A stretch of 64,000 nucleotides of DNA from Paraliobacillus sp044383835 (GCF_044383835.1 NZ_JBISEP010000005.1:62001-126000); one strand, 5' to 3'. Positions 8,943-17,695 are shown, numbered from the stretch's first letter. Notes: generated by a model not told the origin, from the sequence alone. Made by a program: numbers and translations.

Positions 8943-8956
8943 TGACAACGCTTACA
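8943..8956 (-). promoter_or_regulatory. cre site (CcpA) upstream of adhE operon
   Basis: On the minus strand this reads TGTAAGCGTTGTCA, matching every fixed position of the CcpA consensus TGWAANCGNTNWCA. It lies about 45 bases before the small gene that precedes adhE, close to a -10-like TATGAT (minus strand, near 8932-8937), a position suited to carbon catabolite repression. Confidence 0.8.
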
Positions 8957-8978
8957 AAAAACAGGTTTTGTGACAAGT

Positions 8979-8996
8979 TTGTGAAACATTTCACAA
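8979..8996. promoter_or_regulatory. Rex operator upstream of adhE operon
   Basis: TTGTGAA, four bases, TTCACAA: a perfect 18-bp palindrome identical to the Gram-positive Rex consensus. Rex releases DNA when NADH/NAD+ is high, so adhE would be switched on when reducing power accumulates. A further TTGTGACA half-site lies at 8968-8975. Confidence 0.88.
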
Positions 8997-8999
8997 TAA

Positions 9000-9435
9000 A
9001 GCGTTATCATTGATTTTTAGTAGAAATAGCACACTTGAGTTGGTTTTTTATAAAGTGAATTGCATAATTATTACGTTTAAAAAAAGATAACATGTCGAAA
9101 TTTAAATAATAAGGGTAGTGATCTATAAAAAGGTGTGTCCTTTTCATTTACGCTGACGCCATGAATAGACTAGGAGATATATCTAAGTGTACTTATTAAA
9201 AGAATCAAGCGAAGACAAAACGAAATAGTAAACGAATAAAAATGGACTATCATAAAGCATTGAGTAATAGTCCACTTTTTATTAGTGTGAAACGTCTAAC
9301 TGATCCACGTTATGTGTACCTAAATTCAATTCCGTACCTGCGAAAAGAGAGAGTATTTCAACAGTGGTGATTAGGTTTCTATATTAATAGTGTTAGTCTA
9401 TATTCTCAATGAAAGGATCCTGTCTTGTCCGAAGC
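9000..9435. other. Non-coding gap between Rex region and stress protein gene
   Basis: I see no convincing gene here. A terminator-like hairpin (TGGACTAT at 9243-9250 with ATAGTCCA at 9267-9274, then TTTTTATT) follows a short open tail ending at about 9237, which may be the decayed end of a lost plus-strand gene. A weaker hairpin AAAAGG/CCTTTT occurs near 9128-9144. Confidence 0.4.
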
Positions 9436-9864
9436 TTATGTTGACAAATCTAAATGATGTACTTGGCCATCTGTTGTATTTTTTAATCGAATCTCGCTAG
9501 GTATGATCTTTAATACAGTGTAATTCGGGTCTTGTGGGCCTTTAAACCATGGTTTTAAATGATCATTCCATAATCTTTTTTTTATCATTTCATCTTGATG
9601 AATGGAAGCTTTACCTTCTATTTCGATATATGCATCATCTGTACCATCAAATGTGTATCCTAGTAAGATATGGACGTGAGGGTTAGTCTTTATATCTTCT
9701 ACTTTATGTGTCTGTTTATTTGTTGCGGTATATAAGGTGAACCCATCATGAAAAAAAGTCATGTAACGAGAGTACGGTTTGTCACCCTCAATTGTAGCGA
9801 GTGTGCCTATTTGATGATCATTAAGAATCTTCAATAGTATTTCTTTTATGTTTTGCTTATCCAT
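9436..9864 (-). CDS. Pyridoxamine 5'-phosphate oxidase family / general stress protein 26 type
   Basis: A 142-residue protein of the PNPOx-like split beta-barrel family, close to B. subtilis YdaG (general stress protein 26). Visible family features are the N-terminal IGTLATIEGDKPYSRYM strand pair, TLYTATNKQTHKVEDI and NPHVHILLGY. Such proteins bind FMN or F420-like cofactors, and the substrate is not known for this subgroup. The gene stands alone; no sigma-B promoter of the usual form was recognised upstream. The start ATG follows a TTTGGAGG-type site. Confidence 0.8.
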   Translation of the reverse strand: MDKQNIKEILLKILNDHQIGTLATIEGDKPYSRYMTFFHDGFTLYTATNKQTHKVEDIKTNPHVHILLGYTFDGTDDAYIEIEGKASIHQDEMIKKRLWNDHLKPWFKGPQDPNYTVLKIIPSEIRLKNTTDGQVHHLDLST

Positions 9865-10120
9865 TTTATCTAGCCTCCAAATTATTTCTCTCCATATTGT
9901 TAGGAAAGAAATTGAATTTATACATGATCAATGGTGAATAAGCTGCGATGCATAAAGTGAAATTAGTAAGCAGATTCATCCGTCTATGATTTTGCCAACT
10001 AATTTTGATACATAGATCAGTCTATACATGGCGTATTTAGATGGGTAAGATGTTTAAATTGACAGATGATTCATTTGTTGCTTATAATTTAATCTGTTCT
10101 AAAATGAACTAACGAGTAAA

Positions 10121-10142
10121 AAAGTGACCATATAGTCACTTT
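10121..10142. promoter_or_regulatory. Palindromic operator before TetR/MFS pair
   Basis: AAAGTGAC, six bases, GTCACTTT: perfect 8-bp arms ending 20 bases before the TetR start codon. Position and form suit autoregulation by the adjacent TetR protein. Confidence 0.65.
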
Positions 10143-10162
10143 GTGTTGTATGGGAGGACGAA

Positions 10163-11044
10163 ATGACAAATAAGAAAAAGAAAATGATGTATGCTGCAAT
10201 GAAGTTATTTTCAGAAAAAGGCTATCATGCTACTTCTATGCAAGAAATTGCTACTGATGCAGGTGTATCGAAAGGACTGCTATACAAATATTTCGATTCA
10301 AAAGAAGCCTTACTTATAGATGTTTTTAAATGTAATCACAATAATATGGTAGAACGAGCAAAATACATTCATTTTGATACGACAATTGCTTCAACTGAAA
10401 AACTAGAAAAGATGATTGAAATTGAATTTGAAGGAATAGTTAAAAATAAGGATTATTTTAATTTATTAACAAAATCTTTATTGATAGAAAAGAATAAGCA
10501 GGTGCAACCCTTTCTAATGCAAGTCCGTGCTGAGATGCTAGGATGGCATCGGGAAATGTTATTACAGGTTTATGGTGATGAAATTCTGCCTAGCATTTGG
10601 GACATGGTGATGGCATTGCAAGGGATGCTTAAAGAGTATGTTGGGTTTATGATTCAAGAAAAACAGATGCTGAAATCGGATCAAGTTGCCAAACTAATTG
10701 TACAAAATATGGATGCGATTATTGCTGCGGGAAAAGGAAAAGAACCTGTTATTACTCAAAACCATATGCAACATTATGTGTTGTATTCGAAACAAGAACC
10801 ATTAACTATCCAAGAGCAATTAAACCAAATGTTAAGGAAACTGAAAAATCAAGTGAAAGAAAAAAAGCAAGAGGTGGTTGATTATGAAGAGATACTTGAT
10901 GCGATTCAATTGTTTGAGCAGGAGTTAGAACAAGATAAGTCAAGAATCTTCCTATTAAAAGCATTATTTTCTTTTTTAAACCAACATGTATCGGCAAAGG
11001 ATGATGTCGTCGTTTTTGAAAAGTTGTTAAACGAATTAAATTGA
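10163..11044 (+). CDS. TetR/AcrR family transcriptional regulator
   Basis: A 293-residue protein, longer than most TetR regulators (about 190-220). Residues 1-60 form the helix-turn-helix domain, with AMKLFSEKGYHATSMQEIA and GVSKGLLYKYFDSKEALL typical of the family. The rest is the ligand-binding and dimer domain plus a C-terminal extension of about 90 charged, helical residues. It lies 28 bases upstream of a multidrug-type MFS transporter and downstream of a perfect palindrome, so it probably represses itself and the pump until an inducer binds. The inducer is unknown. The start follows GGGAGG. Confidence 0.88.
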   Translation: MTNKKKKMMYAAMKLFSEKGYHATSMQEIATDAGVSKGLLYKYFDSKEALLIDVFKCNHNNMVERAKYIHFDTTIASTEKLEKMIEIEFEGIVKNKDYFNLLTKSLLIEKNKQVQPFLMQVRAEMLGWHREMLLQVYGDEILPSIWDMVMALQGMLKEYVGFMIQEKQMLKSDQVAKLIVQNMDAIIAAGKGKEPVITQNHMQHYVLYSKQEPLTIQEQLNQMLRKLKNQVKEKKQEVVDYEEILDAIQLFEQELEQDKSRIFLLKALFSFLNQHVSAKDDVVVFEKLLNELN

Positions 11045-11072
11045 TGGAGAAAAATAGAAGGGGAGTGGTAAC

Positions 11073-12482
11073 ATGACTAACGAAAATACACAAAAATTTA
11101 ATCGAACACGAATTGTCTTCATTCTGTTGGCTGGTGGATTTGTTTCTCTTTTAAATCAAACGCTTTTTGCAACAGCAACACCACATGTGATGAATGATTT
11201 TCAAATAGAAGAGAACATTGCGCAATGGCTAACAACAATTTTTATGCTTGTGAATGGCGTCATGATACCAATCACAGCTTTTTTAATTGAGACATTTACT
11301 ACAAGAAGGTTAGTGTTAAGCGCACTATCCATTTTTGCCCTAGGAACATTGATTTGTGGGGTTGCCCCAACATTTTCAATCTTAATGGTAGGAAGAGTGA
11401 TTCAAGCAAGCGGTGCTGGAATTATGATGCCATTAATGATGACAGTATTTTTAACAATATTCCCAATAGAAAAAAGGGGAGCTGCTATGGGGACTGTCGG
11501 ATTAGTTATTTCATTTGCTCCAGCAATTGGTCCGACATTATCTGGGTGGATTGTTGAAACATATCCGTGGAGAATGATGTTTTTTATTATATTACCAATT
11601 ATTATTGTAGATATTATTTTAGTGTATATTTTTATGAAAAATGTTACAGAACGCACTTTTCCTAAATTAGATATTTTATCGATCGTTCTGTCTACTTTAG
11701 GGTTTGGTGGTTTGTTATTTGGTTTTAGTAGTGCGGGGAGTGGAGATTGGAGCTCTCCTCAAGTTATTAGTTCTTTGATTATTGGGGTTATTGCGTTAGT
11801 ATTCTTTATTCACAGACAGTTCCAACTAGAGCAACCGATTTTAGAGTTTCGGGTATTGAAATCCAAAACATTCGCCATTGCAACTGTGATTGGAATGATT
11901 GTATTTATGGGACTGATTGGTTCTGAAACAATTCTTCCAATTTATATGCAACAATACGCTGGTTTTTCTCCTCTTGAATCGGGACTAATGATTATGCCAG
12001 GTGCCTTATTAATGGGGTTCATGTCTCCAGTGACTGGTCGTATTTTTGATAAAATTGGTGCAAGATATTTAGCAATAGTGGGACTGTCTATTATTACAAT
12101 AACAACATTTTTATTTACAAACTTGTCAGCAGAAACGTCATTAATATTTTTAACAATCGTTTTTGCAATACGGATGTTTGGGATGTCTATGGTTATGATG
12201 CCAGTAACAACAGCTGGATTAAATCAACTACCAGTTCGATTGATTGCACACGGAACGGCAATGAACAATACCTTGCGACAAGTTGCAGCTTCAATTGGAA
12301 CTGCTATTCTAGTGACAGTGATGACAACTTCTGCTTTAGACAGTGGTCCGAATGCTGCACCTAGTGATTTAATTCATGGTGTGAATATCGCTTTTTATGT
12401 TGCAACTGGCTTAACTGTGATGGGGCTTGTGCTATCCTTCTTTATTAAAGGAACCAATCCCCAGGAACAAAAAGAAGCGTAA
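11073..12482 (+). CDS. MFS drug efflux transporter, DHA2-type
   Basis: A 469-residue integral membrane protein with many hydrophobic segments, consistent with a 14-helix drug:H+ antiporter of the DHA2 group (LmrB/EmrB-like). Motif regions include GRVIQASGAGIMMPLMM (motif C-like), GWIVETYPWRMMFFI and a central GPTLSGW. The start follows AAGGGGAGTGG. It forms an operon with the preceding TetR regulator, and a hairpin terminator follows. Likely function: proton-driven export of toxic compounds; the substrate cannot be read from sequence. Confidence 0.9.
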   Translation: MTNENTQKFNRTRIVFILLAGGFVSLLNQTLFATATPHVMNDFQIEENIAQWLTTIFMLVNGVMIPITAFLIETFTTRRLVLSALSIFALGTLICGVAPTFSILMVGRVIQASGAGIMMPLMMTVFLTIFPIEKRGAAMGTVGLVISFAPAIGPTLSGWIVETYPWRMMFFIILPIIIVDIILVYIFMKNVTERTFPKLDILSIVLSTLGFGGLLFGFSSAGSGDWSSPQVISSLIIGVIALVFFIHRQFQLEQPILEFRVLKSKTFAIATVIGMIVFMGLIGSETILPIYMQQYAGFSPLESGLMIMPGALLMGFMSPVTGRIFDKIGARYLAIVGLSIITITTFLFTNLSAETSLIFLTIVFAIRMFGMSMVMMPVTTAGLNQLPVRLIAHGTAMNNTLRQVAASIGTAILVTVMTTSALDSGPNAAPSDLIHGVNIAFYVATGLTVMGLVLSFFIKGTNPQEQKEA

Positions 12483-12574
12483 ATGTAGCTAGTCAATGGA
12501 CTATAGCTTTGAGTATTTCCATTTCTTTTAGGGGCAATAAAACAATACAGCTAATTAATAGCGCACAACGATAT

Positions 12575-12631
12575 GACATTTGGTAACCAACTATCTTTTT
12601 TTGGATGAGTTGGGCTAAATGTCTTATTTTT
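12575..12631 (+). terminator. Terminator after MFS transporter
   Basis: GACATTT (12575-12581) pairs with AAATGTC (12617-12623), with an inner CCAAC/GTTGG stem, followed by TTATTTTT. Confidence 0.6.
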
Positions 12632-12660
12632 GTGTGACTATAATTTTTAAGAGTTACGAA

Positions 12661-12694
12661 AAGAAAAAAGGTATTAATTAATTAATTAATGCCT
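12661..12694 (-). terminator. Terminator at the end of the AraC gene, built on an ATTA tandem repeat
   Basis: 13-base arms (12669-12681 and 12682-12694) made of repeated TTAA units pair with one G-T wobble, and overlap the AraC stop codon. On the minus strand they are followed by TTTTTTCTTTT. Confidence 0.6.
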
Positions 12695-13450
12695 CTTGCG
12701 ATAATGACTTGGAGACTGACGATGTACCCTTGTAAATAAACGATGAAAATAAGGATAATTACCGAATCCGCATGTAAGTGCAATCTGTTCTAGGGTCATA
12801 TTCGTATATTTCATTTGGTTCATAGCGGCCTCGAGTTTAATATGTTGTGCGTATTGAATCATTGTTTTTCCGGTATGATCTTTAAATAAATGACTTGCCC
12901 GTGACACACTGAGTTCAACTTCATTGGCCACTTGCTCAAGTGTTAAAGGCCCCAATGCGTGTTCTTCGATATAGCGCATCATGCGTGTCACAATAAATGG
13001 ACGATGGATGGAATGGCGCGCTTTAATCTCTTCTTCAATCATTAGCATAATACTTTTAAATAGATTGGTGTTTAATTGGTGGTTTTGCTCATGATTTGGG
13101 CGCAATTTTTCCGTCGCTAACAGGCGCCATAGGAAAATAATTTTATCAATGGACGATAAGGAAGCATGATCAGGTCTTTCATTTCTATGCCACCAATTAG
13201 TTAACCACTCTCCGGTTACTAATAAATGAAAATCCCCACTTTTTTGATTTGGTTCAATGTTTAGTTTATAGTATGTTTCTTCTGGAACAAAGATAATATC
13301 TCCTTTCTCGAGTGCATAAGTTCTCGTTCTTAATGTTGTTTGTCCTTTACCTTCTGTTTGTAATCGAATTAAAAACATTTCAAACCCGTTTTTCCTTGTT
13401 TCGTGATAACCATTTGTATGAAATGAATAACTACAGTGATCGATTTTCAT
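12686..13450 (-). CDS. AraC family transcriptional regulator
   Basis: A 254-residue protein. The N-terminal part (about 1-140) is a cupin-like sugar-sensing domain (LEKGDIIFVPEETYY). The C-terminal 100 residues carry two helix-turn-helix motifs typical of AraC/XylS proteins (LTLEQVANEVELSVSRASHLF and MTLEQIALTCGFGNYPYFHRLF, followed by SPSHYRK). It is divergent from the four-gene sugar operon that starts at 13605, so it is the likely activator of that operon. A perfect 7-bp-arm palindrome sits in the shared intergenic region. Confidence 0.9.
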   Translation of the reverse strand: MKIDHCSYSFHTNGYHETRKNGFEMFLIRLQTEGKGQTTLRTRTYALEKGDIIFVPEETYYKLNIEPNQKSGDFHLLVTGEWLTNWWHRNERPDHASLSSIDKIIFLWRLLATEKLRPNHEQNHQLNTNLFKSIMLMIEEEIKARHSIHRPFIVTRMMRYIEEHALGPLTLEQVANEVELSVSRASHLFKDHTGKTMIQYAQHIKLEAAMNQMKYTNMTLEQIALTCGFGNYPYFHRLFTRVHRQSPSHYRKRH

Positions 13451-13480
13451 AAGCGCATCTCCTCATTTGTAGCAAGATAG

Positions 13481-13499
13481 GATATGAATTGATCATATC
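13481..13499. promoter_or_regulatory. Palindrome in the AraC/sugar-operon intergenic region
   Basis: GATATGA, five bases, TCATATC, 31 bases before the AraC start codon. It may be an operator for the AraC regulator, although AraC sites are more often direct repeats. Confidence 0.4.
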
Positions 13500-13570
13500 A
13501 TCTATATAAAAATATGAAAAGAAGCGGTAAGGTAATGTTGAAGATAACAAATGTTAATCAAATAATGTAT

Positions 13571-13584
13571 TGTAAACGCTTAAA
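13571..13584 (+). promoter_or_regulatory. cre-like site before the sugar operon
   Basis: TGTAAACGCTTAAA matches all but one fixed position of the CcpA consensus TGWAANCGNTNWCA. It lies 21 bases before the GTG start of the first dehydrogenase, a position where CcpA would block transcription when a preferred sugar is present. Confidence 0.65.
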
Positions 13585-13604
13585 AATATTAGAGGTGATT
13601 AATA

Positions 13605-14636
13605 GTGAAGAAACAAAAAGTAGGAATAATTGGTTGCGGAAATATTTTCCCTATGCATGCAGCTAGTGTAATGGAACGAGAGGATCTGGATCTTGTTGCT
13701 GTATGTGACGTTAAGAAACAACGTGCAGATGAAAAGGCAATGCAATATAACGCTAAGGCCTATGAAGATTATGAAAACATGATGGATCAAGAACAGCTGG
13801 ATGTTGTCCATATATGTCTGCCGCATCATCTACATGCGCCAGCAACTGCGGCCGCAACAAAACGAAAAATCCATGTTATGACAGAAAAGCCAATGGCGAT
13901 TCATTATGAAGATGCAAAAGCGATGCTAGACGGTGCAAAGGAAAATGGTGTCACCCTTGGTGTGATCTTTCAGAATCGATACAACCCAGGATCACAATTG
14001 ATAAAGAATATGCTTCTTTCAGGCGAGTTAGGTCGGATTAAATCAGGGAAACTTCAGGTGACATGGGATCGTTCTGATACATATTACCAAAACAGTGATT
14101 GGAAAGGTACATGGGATAAAGAAGGTGGTGGTGTGATTATTGATCAAGCGATTCATACAATGGATTTAATGCGTTGGTTTGTTGATAGTGAATTGGAATA
14201 TGTTGATGCTTCCATCAGTAACCGCGCTCATCAATTTATAGAGGTAGAAGATGCTGCTGAAGGGATTATTGCTTATCGAAATGGTGTTGTGACAGCTTTT
14301 CACGCAATTAACTATTATACTTATGATGCCCCTGTAGAAATTGAATTACACTGTGAAAAAGGAATCGCAAAGATGGTAGCAGATCAAGCAACTGTGACAT
14401 TACATGATGGTCGAACCTTTATTGCAGATCATAACCCGCTTGAGGCGTTTACGTATGATTCAGGTGTAAAAGGGTATTGGGGTGTAAGTCACGTAAAGCA
14501 AATCAATAATTTCTATGATTTTTTACAAGGAAAAGTCAATCAACTAGATATTCCTGCAGAAGAAGGATTAAAGACGCAACAAATGATTCATGCTATCTAT
14601 CAATCCGGAAAAACAAATCAACGCGTTCAATTTTAA
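13605..14636 (+). CDS. Gfo/Idh/MocA family sugar dehydrogenase (first)
   Basis: A 343-residue NAD(P)-dependent oxidoreductase. The N-terminal Rossmann fold carries GIIGCGNIFPMHAA, followed by VHICLPHHLHAPA and the family's MTEKPMAIHYEDA (EKP motif with the conserved Lys). The C-terminal domain (about 130-343) is the alpha/beta substrate domain, with IDQAIHTMDLMRWF carrying the His-x-x-Asp pair. The GTG start follows AGAGGTGAT. It opens an operon with ThuA, a second Gfo/Idh/MocA protein and a TIM-barrel isomerase. Such sets oxidise a sugar hydroxyl, often C3 of a glucoside; the exact substrate is not readable. Confidence 0.9.
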   Translation: MKKQKVGIIGCGNIFPMHAASVMEREDLDLVAVCDVKKQRADEKAMQYNAKAYEDYENMMDQEQLDVVHICLPHHLHAPATAAATKRKIHVMTEKPMAIHYEDAKAMLDGAKENGVTLGVIFQNRYNPGSQLIKNMLLSGELGRIKSGKLQVTWDRSDTYYQNSDWKGTWDKEGGGVIIDQAIHTMDLMRWFVDSELEYVDASISNRAHQFIEVEDAAEGIIAYRNGVVTAFHAINYYTYDAPVEIELHCEKGIAKMVADQATVTLHDGRTFIADHNPLEAFTYDSGVKGYWGVSHVKQINNFYDFLQGKVNQLDIPAEEGLKTQQMIHAIYQSGKTNQRVQF

Positions 14637-14652
14637 TCGGTTAACTAGAAAT

Positions 14653-14694
14653 ATGATGATAGTGTTTGAACATCGTAAATTATCACTCATCATA
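14653..14694 (+). repeat. Intercistronic hairpin between dehydrogenase and ThuA genes
   Basis: An ATATGATGA...TCATAT inverted repeat with inner AGTG/CACT pairing lies in the 94-base gap. No T-run follows, so it is more likely an mRNA stability or partial attenuation element than a terminator. Confidence 0.4.
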
Positions 14695-14730
14695 TAAAAC
14701 AAAGTAAAGTGAAATGAAGGTGGCTAAACA

Positions 14731-15453
14731 GTGCGTATATTAATTTGGAACGAAAACAGGCATGAACAAAAAAATCAAAAAGTAAGAGAAATTTATCCAA
14801 AAGGTATACATGGTGCGATTTGTGATTTTTTAACAGAAGCAGGTCACGAGGTAGTAACTGCGACATTAGATGAAGAGAACCATGGCTTGTCTGATAATTT
14901 ATTAAACCAAACAGACGTCTTAATTTGGTGGGGACACTTAGCTCATGATGAAGTGAAAGACGAATGGGTAGACAAAATTCAACAACGTGTTCTTCAAGGT
15001 ATGGGGTTACTTATCCTACACTCGGCTCATTTTTCGAAAATTTTCAAACGTTTAATGGGAACAAGCTGTGATTTAAAATGGCGTGAAGCGGATGATCGTG
15101 AGCGATTATGGGTGATTGACCCAACACACCCAATCACATCAGGTCTCGGAAGTTATATCGAGCTTGAAAAAGAAGAAATGTACGGCGAACATTTTGATAT
15201 TCCGACACCGGATGAACTTCTTTTTGTTAGCTGGTTTGAAGGTGGAGAAGTCTTTCGGAGTGGTGCAACGTATAAACGTGGACGTGGGAAAGTCTTCTAT
15301 TTTAGACCAGGGCATGAAACATATCCAACCTATTATAATGACGAAATTCAAACGGTAATTAAAAATGCTGTTACATGGTTAAAGCTAACGGATACGCATC
15401 AACCGAGCTATGGAAACCACGCATCAATTGAAAAGATTTCAAAGAAAGATTAA
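14731..15453 (+). CDS. ThuA-like (trehalose utilisation) domain protein
   Basis: A 240-residue protein of the ThuA family, which has a class I glutamine amidotransferase-like fold. Family segments are ILIWNENRHEQ, VLIWWGHLAHDEV, GLLILHSAHFS and KVFYFRPGHETYPTYYN. The GTG start follows AAGGTGG. ThuA proteins accompany Gfo/Idh/MocA dehydrogenases in disaccharide and keto-sugar catabolism; their chemical step is poorly defined. It is the second gene of the four-gene operon, and no transporter is linked. Confidence 0.88.
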   Translation: MRILIWNENRHEQKNQKVREIYPKGIHGAICDFLTEAGHEVVTATLDEENHGLSDNLLNQTDVLIWWGHLAHDEVKDEWVDKIQQRVLQGMGLLILHSAHFSKIFKRLMGTSCDLKWREADDRERLWVIDPTHPITSGLGSYIELEKEEMYGEHFDIPTPDELLFVSWFEGGEVFRSGATYKRGRGKVFYFRPGHETYPTYYNDEIQTVIKNAVTWLKLTDTHQPSYGNHASIEKISKKD

Positions 15454-15507
15454 AACATAGGATTACGGTACTCTGATCAAAATTGAAATTTCAAGGAGTG
15501 ATGAAAC

Positions 15508-16539
15508 ATGGGAAAAATTAAAGTAGCAGTTGTTGGATGCGGTAGTATTAGTAAGCACCGACATTTACCAGAATACAATCAGAATAATCAAGTTGAGATA
15601 GTCGCTTTATGTGACATTGTAGAAGAGCGTGCTAAAGCAATGCAAGAAATTTATGGTGGAGCAGTCTATACCGATTATAATGAGATGCTTGAAAAGGAAT
15701 CGTTAGATGTGGTTAGTGTGTGTCTACCTAACGTGCTTCATGCACCTGTTTCCATTGCAGCTCTTAACTACAGCAATCATGTGTTGTGTGAAAAACCAAT
15801 GGCAACAACAAAAGAAGAGGCCCAAGCGATGATTGTCGCAAGTGAGAAAAGTGGTAAAACATTGATGATTGCGCATAACCAACGCTTTGTTCCTTCACAT
15901 AAAAAGGCGAAAGATTTAATAGCAGAAGGGGCTATTGGAAAAGTTTATAGCTTCCGGACAGCTTTTGGTCATGGTGGTCCAGAAGGCTGGAGTGCAGATG
16001 GGAAAGAATCGTGGTTTTTTAGAAAAGAAGATGCGATCATGGGTGCAATGGGTGACTTAGGCGTACATAAAGCCGACCTTATTCGCTACATTTTAGGTGA
16101 GGAATTTACTGATGTATCAGCCATTGTAGAAGCAAATGCGAAAGATAACATTACCGTTGACGATAATGCTGTTTGTATTTTAAAAAGCCAATCAGGTATT
16201 ATCGGTACATTGACTGCAAGCTGGGCGTATAAAGTGAACGAAGATAATGCCACAGTGATTTATGGAGAAAAAGGGGTGCTTCGCATAGAAGATGATCCTA
16301 ACTATAGCTTGATTGCAACGTATACGAGTGGAAGCAGAGTTAACTATGAATTAGGAGCAATTCAATCAAATGAAGAAGGAAAACAAACCTCAACAGGGGT
16401 GATTGATCACTTTATTCATAAGATACAAGCGAATGAGAAACCTCTAATTGACGGTGAAGAAGGTAAAAAGTCATTAGAAATTATTCTTGCTGCAATAGAA
16501 TCAAATGAGACAGGAAAGAAAATTACCTTAAGCCAGTAA
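15508..16539 (+). CDS. Gfo/Idh/MocA family sugar dehydrogenase (second)
   Basis: A 343-residue oxidoreductase with VVGCGSISKHRH in the Rossmann domain, SVCLPNVLHAPVS, the CEKPMATTKEEA motif and GDLGVHKADLIRYI in the catalytic domain. The start follows AAGGAGTG. It shares length and plan with the first dehydrogenase, but the two are clearly diverged, so they probably act on different intermediates, for example one oxidising the incoming sugar and one reducing the product after epimerisation. That pairing is inferred from known keto-glucoside clusters such as E. coli ycj. Confidence 0.9.
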   Translation: MGKIKVAVVGCGSISKHRHLPEYNQNNQVEIVALCDIVEERAKAMQEIYGGAVYTDYNEMLEKESLDVVSVCLPNVLHAPVSIAALNYSNHVLCEKPMATTKEEAQAMIVASEKSGKTLMIAHNQRFVPSHKKAKDLIAEGAIGKVYSFRTAFGHGGPEGWSADGKESWFFRKEDAIMGAMGDLGVHKADLIRYILGEEFTDVSAIVEANAKDNITVDDNAVCILKSQSGIIGTLTASWAYKVNEDNATVIYGEKGVLRIEDDPNYSLIATYTSGSRVNYELGAIQSNEEGKQTSTGVIDHFIHKIQANEKPLIDGEEGKKSLEIILAAIESNETGKKITLSQ

Positions 16540-16580
16540 TATTTAAAATAATGTTAGTAACATATACAGGGAGTGAATCG

Positions 16581-17552
16581 ATGATGCGGTTAGGTGTATT
16601 CACAGTACTATTTTCAGATAAAAAGTTAGAGTCGATGTTAGATTACGTAAAAAATGCTGGTCTAGATGCGGTTGAGATTGGTACTGGAGGTTATCCTGGT
16701 GATGCACACTTAAAATTAAATACATTATTAGAAAATGAACAAGCACGTACTTCTTTTTTAGAAAAAGTGACATCACGTGGCTTAACCATTAGTGCACTAA
16801 GTTGTCATGGAAACCCTATTTCTCCAGATGTAGTTTTTAGAAAAGCGTCACATGACACATTGGTTAAAACAATTAAACTTGCTGGGCTTATGAATGTGCC
16901 TGTTGTTAATACATTCTCTGGTACCCCTGGTGATTCTGAGGGTGGAAAATTTCCGAATTGGCCAGTTACTCCTTGGCCAGAGGAGTACAGTGAGGTGCTA
17001 AAATGGCAGTGGGAAGAAAAGCTTGTTCCTTATTGGAAAGAGATCAACGCAATTGCTATAGAAAACAACGTTAAAATTGGGATAGAACTTCATGCTGGTT
17101 TTTTAGTTCACACGCCACATACAATGTTAAAATTACGTGAACAAACGGGTGAAGCAATTGGTGCAAATCTTGACCCAAGTCATTTATGGTGGCAAGGAAT
17201 TGACCCTGTGGCAGCAGTGAAGATTTTGGGTAAGGCAAATGCAATTCATCATTTTCATGCAAAAGATACCTATATTGATCAAGAACATGTCAATATGTAT
17301 GGGTTAACAGACATGCAACCATATAGCAAAGTACAATCACGTGCATGGAGTTTCCGTTCTGTAGGCTATGGTCATTCGGTAAAGGTATGGAGTGATATTA
17401 TTAGTGCGCTTCGAACATATGGTTATGATCATGTTGTTAGCATCGAACACGAAGACCCAATCATGTCCATTGAAGAAGGTTTCATGCGTGCTGTAGAAAA
17501 TTTAAAATCTGTTATGATTTATGAGCAACCTGCCGATATGTGGTGGGCATAA
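16581..17552 (+). CDS. Sugar phosphate isomerase/epimerase, TIM-barrel type
   Basis: About 323 residues from the ATG at 16581, which follows GGGAGTGA; an upstream ATG at 16551 has no ribosome site. It is a xylose-isomerase-like TIM barrel (AP endonuclease 2 superfamily): GLDAVEIGTGGYPGD, SALSCHGNPISP, NVKIGIELHAGFLVHTP (metal-ligand Glu), GANLDPSHLWWQG, IHHFHAKDTY and VVSIEHEDPIM. These metal ligands are intact. It is the last gene of the operon, before a strong terminator. Members act as epimerases or isomerases on free or keto sugars, consistent with the two dehydrogenases and ThuA. Confidence 0.9.
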   Translation: MMRLGVFTVLFSDKKLESMLDYVKNAGLDAVEIGTGGYPGDAHLKLNTLLENEQARTSFLEKVTSRGLTISALSCHGNPISPDVVFRKASHDTLVKTIKLAGLMNVPVVNTFSGTPGDSEGGKFPNWPVTPWPEEYSEVLKWQWEEKLVPYWKEINAIAIENNVKIGIELHAGFLVHTPHTMLKLREQTGEAIGANLDPSHLWWQGIDPVAAVKILGKANAIHHFHAKDTYIDQEHVNMYGLTDMQPYSKVQSRAWSFRSVGYGHSVKVWSDIISALRTYGYDHVVSIEHEDPIMSIEEGFMRAVENLKSVMIYEQPADMWWA

Positions 17553-17560
17553 GCAAAGAG

Positions 17561-17609
17561 AAACACCTATTTCTTTTTAATGAAGAAAACAGGTGTTTTT
17601 CTTGTTTTT
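17561..17609 (+). terminator. Terminator of the sugar operon
   Basis: AAACACCT (17561-17568) pairs with AGGTGTTT (17591-17598), with inner TTTCTT/AAGAAA pairing, followed by TTCTTGTTTTT. Confidence 0.85.
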
Positions 17610-17695
17610 AAATAAACATTACAGATTATCAGCCAATATTTCAGAACAAATAAAATATAAAGCAAGTAAACTATTTAGAATTTAATTCTGAATTT

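Noticed and set aside
9100..9240. Open tail ending in KRRQNEIVNE before a terminator-like hairpin
   Set aside because: Could be the end of a lost gene, but the frame is closed by a stop within 60 bases upstream and no family is recognisable.
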